DNA from: Sphingomonas sp. G-3-2-10
GTDB taxonomy: Bacteria; Pseudomonadota; Alphaproteobacteria; Sphingomonadales; Sphingomonadaceae
Assembly (NCBI RefSeq): GCF_012927115.1
Contig: NZ_JABBFY010000001.1
Location: forward strand, 2,542,001 to 2,606,000
Direction of reading: 5' to 3'
DNA: 64,000 nt
The notes below the pieces were generated by a model that saw only the letters and a program-made list of their open reading frames with translations, was not told the origin of the DNA and searched no databases. This document shows, piece after piece, positions 35,129 to 42,850 of this stretch. A program made the translations under genes and the position numbers. The number at the start of each line of letters is the position of its first letter. Position 1 is the stretch's first letter.

Positions 35129-35749
35129 GTGGACAGTCACACCCCCGAACCCGCCGACACCATACCGCTATCCGACTACACACCCGCCACCCTCGCCCCG
35201 CGCAGCGATGGCTAGACCGCGGATCGTCAGCGCAAGTTCCTCGCCGCCATCGCCGAGACCGGCTGTATCTCCCATGCCTGCCTCGCCGCCGGGATCACCG
35301 CGCGATCGGCGTATCGGCTGCGCGCCGATCCGCGAGGCAAGGCGTTCGCCGCGGCCTGGGATCAGGCCCTGCTCGTCGCCACCGCCACCCTCACTACGCT
35401 GGCGTTCGAACGCGCCGCGCGCGGCTCCTATCGCGAATATTGGAAGGACGGTCAGCTCGTCGGCGAAACGCGTCAGCCTTCGGACAATCTGCTCAAATGG
35501 CTGCTCGCGCATCTCGCGCCGCATCACTTCGGCAAGCCCGATCCCTATGCCCGCACCTCGGGCAAGGTCGCTTATGCGCGGGCCAATCTGCCGGGCATGA
35601 TCGAGAAGCTCGCCGACGCCGATATGCCCGCCGAGACGCTGACCGAGGCCGATTTCGCACATCCGCCGCGCCAGACCGCGCATGATCCGCGCACCGCTCC
35701 GGTCGACCTCGATCAGAATGACGATGACGACGAGGATTACGATGACTGA
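35129..35749 (+). pseudogene. Terminase-small-subunit-like HTH protein interrupted by an in-frame TAG
   Basis: GTG at 35129 has AGAAGGAG upstream and opens a frame that meets TAG at 35213-35215 (codon 29) and then continues for 178 codons to TGA at 35747. After the stop it reads TADRQRKFLAAIAETGCISH, then ARSAYRLRADPRGKAFAAAWDQAL, a helix-turn-helix pattern of terminase-small-subunit-like hypotheticals common in sphingomonads, and ends in an acidic tail (NDDDDEDYDD). Homologues usually have Trp before T-x-D-R-Q (DGW), so a TGG to TAG change is the simplest explanation. A sequencing error or internal restart cannot be excluded. Confidence 0.65.
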
Positions 35750-35813
35750 CCGCGGCCTCGTGCGCGCACGCGTAGCCAGTGTGACTTTCGTGACGTTCGG
35801 GGCGTGCGATGCG

Positions 35814-36146
35814 TCAGGCCCACAGGCCGATCGTCACCAAATCCCCCTCGCCAACCCCCGCCGCCTTGCGCACCGCCGCCTTCACCGGCAGCAGATACCC
35901 GCCGCTCTCCTTCTGCGGAAACGCAGAAGTCTCGAACGGCACGCCGTTGACGCTCGCCCGCAGCCGCACCGCGCCAAAGCCGCGCGCGCCGCCCAGCATC
36001 CGCCGCTCGAAGCCCAGCGCGCGGATCGCGTCCGCCGCTTCGCCGTCGATCGTCACGAAATGCCACGATCCCTTGGCGGGCGGCTCGGGCGTCCAGCGCC
36101 ACAGCGCGGTCTCGAATTCATGCGTCGGGTCGTCGGAGTCGGTCAT
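35814..36146 (-). CDS. DUF1905 protein
   Basis: 110 residues from ATG 36146: FETALWRWTPEPPAKGSWHFVTIDGEAADAIRAL, GFGAVRLRASVNGVPFETS and SGGYLLPVKAAVRKAAGVGEGD are the DUF1905 beta-barrel pattern. Function unknown. Convergent with the interrupted gene. Confidence 0.85.
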   Translation of the reverse strand: MTDSDDPTHEFETALWRWTPEPPAKGSWHFVTIDGEAADAIRALGFERRMLGGARGFGAVRLRASVNGVPFETSAFPQKESGGYLLPVKAAVRKAAGVGEGDLVTIGLWA

Positions 36147-36279
36147 AACGCTGGTCTGGCCCATCCCCGCCGCGCGCGCCATGCCGCCCTCGCGATCCCA
36201 CCCATATCGGCTGCGCTTCCACATTGCGCGCCGCCGGCACCGCCCTACACTCCACCCGATAACAAGGGGGAGAGGAACC

Positions 36280-36441
36280 ATGCGCAGACTTGCGCCACTG
36301 ATCGTCATCGCGCTGCTGTTCGCAGCGGCCGGAGCCTATATTTTCCACAACCGCATCTGGCCGCCCGCCGATCAGGAAGTTCAGGGCGGCGCGGGAGGCC
36401 GGGCCGGCGACAATATCCCCAAGAAGCGCACCGGCGGCTGA
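36280..36441 (+). CDS. Small single-span exported/membrane protein (53 aa)
   Basis: MRRLAPLIVIALLFAAAGAY begins a hydrophobic helix, followed by a Gly-rich polar tail GGAGGRAGDNIPKKRTGG. GGGGGAGAGG precedes the ATG. Not recognised. Confidence 0.55.
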   Translation: MRRLAPLIVIALLFAAAGAYIFHNRIWPPADQEVQGGAGGRAGDNIPKKRTGG

Positions 36442-36630
36442 CACCGGACCGCCGGTCCGAGAATATTTTCGCTGCACTGCAACGAATTGGACACGCCAGG
36501 CGCTTAGAGGGGCGTCGGACGCGTATTGGCCTGCTGCCTCGCGTCCAGCCACGAACATGGGCGGTGCGGTACGGACAGCAATCTTCCGTGCCGCCCATAT
36601 TCACCGGCAATTTTCGCCGCCGCTCCGATT

Positions 36631-37524
36631 TCAGGGCTGGAGGCGGTGCCCGCACCCTTCCTCTTGGTCACACACGAACGCATCATAATCGGTCCCCGGC
36701 CCGATCAGATGCGCCGCGATCAGCTCCATCCGCCATGCCTGCGGGTGAAAGCCGCCCGCGAACACCGCGCGGATCTCCGCCGCCTTGCGCTTGCGCCATT
36801 CGGCCCATGTCAGCGACGAGGCGATCCGCCGTCCCACCGGCCGGTAATCGCCATGCAGCAGCGCGGGCCAGATGCGCCGGACCAGCGACTTGAACCGCTC
36901 GGGATGGTCCCAGCCCATCGGCAGATAGGGCACCATGTCCAGCGCGGCCTCGTACCGGATGCAGCGGATGCGCGGCTCGCTTTCGAAGGCGTGGGCGAAC
37001 TCGCCATTCCCCGCGCGGGCGGCGGCAAAGGTCACGACGTCGATCGCCATGCCGGGCCAGGTTCGCGCGGCCAGCCAGGCGAACAGGTTCGCCAGCGCGC
37101 CGCCCTTGCTGTGCCCGGTCACCAGCAGCCGCCGGGGTCCGCCTTGCGCCAGCGCCTCGGTCACCGCCGCTTCCAGCCCCGCGTCGAGCAGCCGCCGCAT
37201 CGAGTCCGCGAAGCCGCGATGCACTCGGCCGGGCCAGGGTTCGGCGGGCTGGCACAGGGCAGCGCCATTGTTGGTCCAGTCGGCCAGCACCTCGCCCAGC
37301 CGATGCTCGCTGCCGATCGGGGGCAGCGTCCCGCGGAACGCCACGACGACGCCTTCGTCGAACCGCCCGACCAGCGCGAGGTCGATCGCCTGCCCGTTCT
37401 GCGCGACCCGCGCGCCTTCGATCCGCATCGGCTCGCCGATCCAGCCGACGGGCCGCGCGTCATGGATGTGCGAATAGGTCGCCCCGCAGGCGAGCAGCAG
37501 GCGTCGCTTGATGCAGATGTCCAT
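36631..37524 (-). CDS. Class 3 lipase family protein
   Basis: 297 residues of alpha/beta-hydrolase type. VVVAFRGTLPP (oxyanion strand), nucleophile motif VTGHSKGGALANL and an expected Asp near DMVPYLPMG are visible. No signal peptide. Strong similarity to the next gene shows a tandem duplication. Substrate not predictable. Confidence 0.8.
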   Translation of the reverse strand: MDICIKRRLLLACGATYSHIHDARPVGWIGEPMRIEGARVAQNGQAIDLALVGRFDEGVVVAFRGTLPPIGSEHRLGEVLADWTNNGAALCQPAEPWPGRVHRGFADSMRRLLDAGLEAAVTEALAQGGPRRLLVTGHSKGGALANLFAWLAARTWPGMAIDVVTFAAARAGNGEFAHAFESEPRIRCIRYEAALDMVPYLPMGWDHPERFKSLVRRIWPALLHGDYRPVGRRIASSLTWAEWRKRKAAEIRAVFAGGFHPQAWRMELIAAHLIGPGTDYDAFVCDQEEGCGHRLQP

Positions 37525-37706
37525 CGCGCCGTTCGATCACGCCCGCCCGCGCCGTGCAAGCGGCTTGCAATGTTGGAATTCCGCTGCTCGACTGGGCGCT
37601 CGCCGCTGGCCGGCCGCTCTTTCAAATCGCCGATCGCGTTCCGTGACCGCCCCTTTGTCGTCCCGATGCGGAGGCGTGGTTTTTCGCAGTCTAGGTGTCA
37701 ACCGTG

Positions 37707-38657
37707 TCAACCGGCGGCGCGGCGTTTCCCGTGGTGGCAATCGCCTTCGCCGGTGCAGATCAGTTGGTCGTACCCCGAATCCGGGCAGATCGCGTGCGCG
37801 GTCACCACGCCCGGCGCCAGCACGCCCAGCCCGATCCCTCGCCGCCCGAGCAGGCCCGCCAGCATCGATTTGCGCCGTGATCCGGCCCAGCGCTTGTGCT
37901 TTGCGGCCATGCCGGGACGTTCGGTCACCTTCATGCCCACGGGGTGATAGTCCTGCGCCGCCAGTCCCGGCACCAGCGCGCCGACGATGCCGTTGACCCA
38001 TGCCGGGGTCTCCGGCCCGGGCGGCAGATGCGGCACCAGGTCGCTCGGCATCTCGTACCGCAGGCACGCGATGCGCGTCGCGGCATAGGCGCGGGCGAAG
38101 CTCCCATTGCCCGCCCGCGCCGCTGCGATCGTGAGGGCGCTCACCGGGATGGCGCCCCACGCCCCCGTTGTCGCCGCACGATAGGCCGCAAGATTTGCCA
38201 GCGCCCCGCCCTTGCTGTGCCCGGTCAGGAACAGATGCTCGCGCGCGCCTCGCTCAAGCTGCATCCGGATCGCAGAACCCACCCCCGGCGCGCCATCGGC
38301 ATCTTCCCACAGCCGCCGGATCGAATCCGCAAAGCCCAGATGCACGCCGCCGGGATAGGCCGGGTCCTGCACGCACACCGACAGCCCGTCGTTCAGCCAG
38401 TCGAGCACCACCGCCCAGCCATCCTCGGCGCTGGAACTGCCGATATAGGGGGGCAAGGATCCGCGAAACGCCACGACCACGCCTTCCTTCACCCGGCCGA
38501 CCAGCGCGAGGTCGATCTCGCGGTGCGTCACCGGCGTCTGGCGGCCGATCACCATCGGCGGCTCGATCCAGCCCACGCGGCGCTGCTCGACTTCCATCCG
38601 CGGCTGATAGGTCTGGGAGGCGGCATAGAGCAGCCGGCGTTTCATGCAGTCGTGCAT
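37707..38657 (-). CDS. Class 3 lipase family protein (paralogue)
   Basis: 316 residues from ATG 38657 (the frame is open to 38711). Shares with its neighbour MKRRLL..A, the IDLALVGR-x-x-EGVVVAFRG segment, LTGHSKGGALANL and AAARAGNGSFARAYA. C-terminus has ICPDSGYDQLICTGEGDCHHG, also present in degenerate form in the paralogue. A 182-nt gap separates the two. Confidence 0.8.
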   Translation of the reverse strand: MHDCMKRRLLYAASQTYQPRMEVEQRRVGWIEPPMVIGRQTPVTHREIDLALVGRVKEGVVVAFRGSLPPYIGSSSAEDGWAVVLDWLNDGLSVCVQDPAYPGGVHLGFADSIRRLWEDADGAPGVGSAIRMQLERGAREHLFLTGHSKGGALANLAAYRAATTGAWGAIPVSALTIAAARAGNGSFARAYAATRIACLRYEMPSDLVPHLPPGPETPAWVNGIVGALVPGLAAQDYHPVGMKVTERPGMAAKHKRWAGSRRKSMLAGLLGRRGIGLGVLAPGVVTAHAICPDSGYDQLICTGEGDCHHGKRRAAG

Positions 38658-38806
38658 ACAGGCGAGTCCTTCCTTGCTCGTCTGTTCACCATTCCGCCTG
38701 AACCGCGGCAATCCGGGGCTGTCCCGCTCCGGGCTTCCCCATTCAGGGCTTGCCCCGATATGCGCCGCGCGGCACGAGAGCGTGAGTTCGGGGGAGCGCC
38801 TAAATC

Positions 38807-40708
38807 TTGAAGCCTGAAACCGCCCTGCCGTTCCGCGCCGATATCAACGGCCTGCGCGCCTTCGCCGTACTTGCGGTGGTCGCCTATCATTTCGGCGTCC
38901 CGCCCTTCGCCGGCGGCTTTGTCGGCGTCGACGTCTTTTTCGTCATCTCGGGCTATCTGATGAGCGCGATCATCCTCGGGCGGATGGACCGGGGCAGCTT
39001 CTCGCTCTCCGGCTTCTGGCTCGATCGCGCCCGCCGCATCGTGCCCGCGCTGGCGGTGCTGGTCGCGGTGCTGCTGGCAGCGGGCTGGCCCTGGCTACTG
39101 ATCGGGGAGTATCTCGCGCTGTCGCGACAGGCGGTTGCCGCGATCCTGTTCGCCTCGAACCTGCTCTTCTGGCGGGAGACCGGCTATTTCGAGCCCGGCA
39201 TCGAAGACCGCTGGCTGCTCCACAGCTGGTCGCTGTCGGTCGAGTGGCAATTCTACCTGCTCTTTCCGCTGCTGCTGATCCTGCTGGCCCGCGCCCCGCG
39301 CCGCTGGCTCGCGCCCTCGCTGGGCCTGATTGCGCTGGCCTCGCTCGGGCTGATGCTGGCGGATGATGCCGAAGCGAGCTTCTACCTGCTGCCCGCCCGG
39401 GCATGGGAGCTGCTCGCGGGCAGCCTCGTCTATCTTGCCCCCACGCTCGCCGCGCGCTTCACCCGGTCCTCCCAGCTCGGCGGCCTCGCGATGATCCTCG
39501 CTGCCGCTGTCCTCGCGCCCGCCGGAAGCTGGCCGGGCGTCTGGACACTCCTTCCCGTGGCCGGCACCGTGCTTGTCCTCCTCGCGGCGCGAACGGACTC
39601 GCGCCTCTTCGCCAATCCCGTCGCCGCGCGGATCGGCCTCGATTCCTACTCCATCTATCTGTGGCACTGGCCGGTTCATGTGCTGCTGGTCCGCTCGGCC
39701 CATGCCGAATGGTATTGGACGGCCGGCGCGATCCTGCTCTCGCTCCTGCTCGGCCATCTCTCGCGCCGCTTCGTCGAGCGCCCCGGCACGCGCCGCCCGC
39801 ACGTCGAAGTCACGCCGCTCCGGCGCGACTGGCGCGCTCACGCCCTGCTTGCCCTCCCCGTCGCGATCCTCGCGCTGGGCGGGACCGCGATCTGGCAGGC
39901 CCGGGGCATCCCGCAACGTTTCTCGCCAGCGGTTCAGGCAGCCGCTCGCGAAGGCGCAGGCGATTTCCAGGCGATCGTTCCCGCCTGCTTCGCGCGCACG
40001 CGACGGATACCCGCACCATGCATCCTTGGCCCAGGCAACGGTCCCCCCAGCATCACCCTGTTGGGGGACAGCCACGCCGCGGCCCAGCTGCCGGGATTGC
40101 TCGCCGCGGCGCCGGATGCCCGCATCGCCTTCAATGCCTATGCCGGTTGCGCAGCCGTCCTCGGCGCGTCGACGGTCAATCGCGGATCGCTGTGCGGCGA
40201 ATTTCTGCAACGCTATCTCGCGCCTCAGGCACGCCCGCGCAGGACGGTGCTGATCCTCGCCGGGATCTGGGAAGGCTATGGCCTGCGCGCCAGCTTCGAA
40301 TTCCCTGACGGCAAGCCAGCCTCGATCGCCGGGTTCCGCGATAATCTCTATCGCTCGATGTGCCGCCTCGCCGCCGCCGGCCCGACCTATGCCGTGCTGC
40401 CGACGCCGCGCTTCCCCTGGCCCGTCACCCGCGAGCTCGAACGCCGCCTGATCGCCGATCCCAACGCGCCCGACATCGCCATCCCGCTTGCCGGACAGCG
40501 CACCCATGATCGCGGCATGGCCGCTGTCCTGCATCGCGCCGCGCGCGACTGCGGCCTGCGTCTGCTCGATCCGGTTCCGCTGCTCTGTCCGGGGGGCCAG
40601 TGCCGCGGCACGCTCGGCCACCGTGCCCTGTTCCGCGACGATCACCACCTCAGCACCTATGGCGCACGCCTGCTCGCCCCGATGTTCCGCCCCGTGCTCA
40701 CGCCTTGA
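38807..40708 (+). CDS. OafA/YrhL-type acyltransferase with SGNH domain (paralogue, TTG start)
   Basis: 633 residues. The start is TTG at 38807, with GGGGGAG upstream; no ATG precedes the conserved FRADINGLRAFAVLAVVAYHFG. The membrane acyltransferase-3 domain is followed by an SGNH-like domain with GDSHAA and RALFRDDHHLS. It is closely similar along its length to the protein at 30.3 kb. Likely modifies surface glycans. Confidence 0.9.
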   Translation: MKPETALPFRADINGLRAFAVLAVVAYHFGVPPFAGGFVGVDVFFVISGYLMSAIILGRMDRGSFSLSGFWLDRARRIVPALAVLVAVLLAAGWPWLLIGEYLALSRQAVAAILFASNLLFWRETGYFEPGIEDRWLLHSWSLSVEWQFYLLFPLLLILLARAPRRWLAPSLGLIALASLGLMLADDAEASFYLLPARAWELLAGSLVYLAPTLAARFTRSSQLGGLAMILAAAVLAPAGSWPGVWTLLPVAGTVLVLLAARTDSRLFANPVAARIGLDSYSIYLWHWPVHVLLVRSAHAEWYWTAGAILLSLLLGHLSRRFVERPGTRRPHVEVTPLRRDWRAHALLALPVAILALGGTAIWQARGIPQRFSPAVQAAAREGAGDFQAIVPACFARTRRIPAPCILGPGNGPPSITLLGDSHAAAQLPGLLAAAPDARIAFNAYAGCAAVLGASTVNRGSLCGEFLQRYLAPQARPRRTVLILAGIWEGYGLRASFEFPDGKPASIAGFRDNLYRSMCRLAAAGPTYAVLPTPRFPWPVTRELERRLIADPNAPDIAIPLAGQRTHDRGMAAVLHRAARDCGLRLLDPVPLLCPGGQCRGTLGHRALFRDDHHLSTYGARLLAPMFRPVLTP

Positions 40709-40887
40709 CGAGCGGACACACGATGCGCCATTTCCGGGGCCGCACTCGAAGAGAACGCCGCATGAAGGAAATTGCCGCCCGCTGATCGATGGCCGGGAGC
40801 CTGAAGCTCCCGTGCGCCGTCGGGCACCCGCCATCCGCACCCCGCGCGCGGAGGCATGGCCGCACCTTCAGCGAAGGCAGTTTTCCA

Positions 40888-41145
40888 GTGAATATCTCGA
40901 AATACGAACAGCGCGTGCTCCACGCGCTGGCGCAGGGCGGTCGCATCGCGCACCGCCGCAACGAAGACGGCAACATTGTCGCCGCCGATTGCTTCACCCG
41001 TGACGGCTATGTCCTGACCGATTGCACGCTCGGCCTGTTCCGCCGCCTCAAGCGGCGCAGGCTGATCGCCAGCATGGGCGGCCAGCCTTATCGCATCACC
41101 CGGCTCGGGCTCGATGCGGTCCGCGCGCAACTCGACAACCGCTGA
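40888..41145 (+). CDS. YjhX/UPF0386 family protein
   Basis: 85 residues from GTG 40888: [45 protein letters not shown] and [19 protein letters not shown] fit the family along its whole length. The upstream extension to 40789 is not family-like. E. coli YjhX is called a putative toxin, but no antitoxin gene is adjacent here. Confidence 0.82.
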   Translation: MNISKYEQRVLHALAQGGRIAHRRNEDGNIVAADCFTRDGYVLTDCTLGLFRRLKRRRLIASMGGQPYRITRLGLDAVRAQLDNR

Positions 41146-41160
41146 AGCTTCAGTTGCGCG

Positions 41161-41210
41161 ATGGCGGCTCCTTGGTGTAATATTCAAATAACACACCAAG
41201 GAGCCGCCAT
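41161..41210 (+). promoter_or_regulatory. Perfect 18-bp hairpin sequestering the start of the DUF4440 gene
   Basis: Arms 41161-41178 (ATGGCGGCTCCTTGGTGT) and 41193-41210 are exact reverse complements around a 14-nt AT-rich loop. The right arm contains AAGGAG and the A and T of the start codon, so both would be buried in the mRNA. Candidate thermosensor-like or protein-binding control element. Confidence 0.7.
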
Positions 41211-41670
41211 GCTTACCCTGCTCGCTCTTGCGCTCGCCGCTACCGATCCCGCGCTCGCGACCGAAATCCGCGCCGCCGACACAGCGTTCTTCAGCACCTA
41301 TTTCGAGCAATGCGATCCCGCGAAACTCGACAAGATGGTCGCGCCCGATTTCGAGATGTTCCACGACAAGGGAGGCTTCGGGTTCCGCGACGGCGCAAGC
41401 TTCATCGCCGATTATGCGAAAAGCTGCGAAGCGAAGAAGGCCCCCGACGCCTGGCGCAGCCGCCGCGAGTTGGTCGCCAGCAGTATGCGCGTCGATCCGG
41501 TCCCCGGCTATGGCGCGATCGAGGAAGGCGACCATCTCTTCTACGAGCGCAAGGGCGACGGCCCGGAAAAGCTGGTCGGCCGCGCCCATTTCGTCCAGGT
41601 CTGGCAGAAGACGCCCGAAGGCTGGAAGCTGGCGCGGGTGCTAAGCTATCGCCACGAAGCGGTGAACTAG
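41209..41670 (+). CDS. DUF4440/SnoaL-like protein with signal peptide
   Basis: 153 residues from ATG 41209; a second in-frame ATG at 41161 lies in the opposing hairpin arm. Short signal (MLTLLALALAATDPALA), then the NTF2-like pattern DTAFFSTYFEQCDPAKLDKMVAPDFEMFHDKGG and AHFVQVWQKTPEGWKLARVLSYRHE. Function unknown; likely periplasmic. Confidence 0.82.
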   Translation: MLTLLALALAATDPALATEIRAADTAFFSTYFEQCDPAKLDKMVAPDFEMFHDKGGFGFRDGASFIADYAKSCEAKKAPDAWRSRRELVASSMRVDPVPGYGAIEEGDHLFYERKGDGPEKLVGRAHFVQVWQKTPEGWKLARVLSYRHEAVN

Positions 41671-42164
41671 CACCAAGGCTCGCGTCGCCCGCCCCAGCGC
41701 CGGGCAAGGCCCTCGGCTACCAGCCTCTCGCCCAGCGATGCCCCGCCCCGCGTCACGATGCGCAGCTTGCGGCCATAACGGTCGGTATCGCGATCGCCCG
41801 TCGCCAGCGTCATCGGCCCGGCATTGAGCAGTTCGCGCAGCCTTGCGGTCGCGGCATTGCCCAGTCGCGCTTCCTCGGCACAGCGCGATGGATGCGTTTC
41901 GGGCGCGTCGATATCGGCGATGCGGATTTTCTCGCCATCGATCCAGAACGTGTCGCCATCCACGACGCAGTTTGTGCCGCCGCCGGTGTGGCACAGTCCG
42001 AAGGTCGCGCTCACCCTGTCCGCCGCGAGCGCCGCCACCGGTTCGGCCCGCGCGGCGCTTGGCGACGGCCCGCCCGGAGCGCCGGTCCACAAGGTGAAGG
42101 CCAGCCCGGCAAACACGCCGCCCAATCCCACCAGCCCGATTTCACGCAGTTGAAACGCCCGCAT
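41667..42164 (-). CDS. Thermonuclease (SNase) family protein
   Basis: 165 residues from ATG 42164. N-terminal membrane anchor or signal (IGLVGLGGVFAGLAFTLW), then the staphylococcal-nuclease fold: VVDGDTFWIDGEKIRIADIDAPET with catalytic Asp/Arg, a Cys-containing CHTGGGTNC insert, and DRYGRKLRIVTRGG. Probably a periplasmic or anchored nuclease. The stop overlaps the convergent DUF4440 gene by 4 nt. Confidence 0.87.
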   Translation of the reverse strand: MRAFQLREIGLVGLGGVFAGLAFTLWTGAPGGPSPSAARAEPVAALAADRVSATFGLCHTGGGTNCVVDGDTFWIDGEKIRIADIDAPETHPSRCAEEARLGNAATARLRELLNAGPMTLATGDRDTDRYGRKLRIVTRGGASLGERLVAEGLARRWGGRREPWC

Positions 42165-42277
42165 CACTCGCCCTTTGAAAGCGAGTCGAATCTAGATCGG
42201 GCAAGGTAAGCGAATCGTGTGCAGTCCGGTCCGCGACGGAGCGTTCGAGGCACCGACTGAACGGTTTCGGAGGAAAA

Positions 42278-42517
42278 TCAGACCGCAGGCATCTGCCACC
42301 AGGCGAGCCCGAGCACCGCAACGGCAATCGCGAGCATCCGCAGCTGCACCCAGCGGAAGCGCCAGCGCCTGCTGGGATCGCGATGCTTCAGCCGAACGCC
42401 GTCGCCGGGATAGCCCAGCCACGCATGGCCCGGCCGGTATCCGGAGTTTCGCCCCGGATGTCGTGTCGTCACTGGCCGCCGCCGCATTCGCCGCATCGTC
42501 CCGCCTCGCTCCGGCAA
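42278..42517 (-). CDS. Possible small membrane protein
   Basis: Open frame of up to 79 residues ending WVQLRMLAIAVAVLGLAWWQ, one likely transmembrane helix after a basic N-terminal part. No family recognised and the start is uncertain. Confidence 0.35.
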   Translation of the reverse strand: MPERGGTMRRMRRRPVTTRHPGRNSGYRPGHAWLGYPGDGVRLKHRDPSRRWRFRWVQLRMLAIAVAVLGLAWWQMPAV

Positions 42518-42658
42518 GGCCGCGCCCGGCGACCTCGCATCCGCGAGGCTATGCCGGTTTCGTCACCAAATCCTTGACGCGAAAGCGAATCCCGCCGTCG
42601 CATCCGTTTCGGATGCGGTTTCATCCAAAGCGGATCATCTCCGCGATAGGCTCGCCAC

Positions 42659-42847
42659 ATGAGCGAGATCGACATTCCCCGGGTCGAATATGCCTGCCAG
42701 CGATGCGGCGGCCTTTCCGTCACGCGAGACGCGTGGGCAGAATGGGATGGCGAGCAGCAGGACTGGATCGTCAGCGAAATCTTCGACTTCGCCTTCTGCC
42801 ACGAATGCCACCGTCAGACCCAGCTGGTGCAGCGCGTCTCGGGCTGA
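42659..42847 (+). CDS. Small zinc-ribbon-like protein (62 aa)
   Basis: MSEIDIPRVEYACQRCGG then CHECHRQTQLVQ, two CxxC pairs about 32 residues apart, suggesting one bound zinc. Function unknown; the stop is 4 nt from the convergent oligopeptidase gene. Confidence 0.65.
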   Translation: MSEIDIPRVEYACQRCGGLSVTRDAWAEWDGEQQDWIVSEIFDFAFCHECHRQTQLVQRVSG

Positions 42848-42850
42848 CGC

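Noticed and set aside
40888..41145. YjhX as half of a toxin-antitoxin pair
   Set aside because: No partner gene is adjacent and toxin activity of the family is poorly established.
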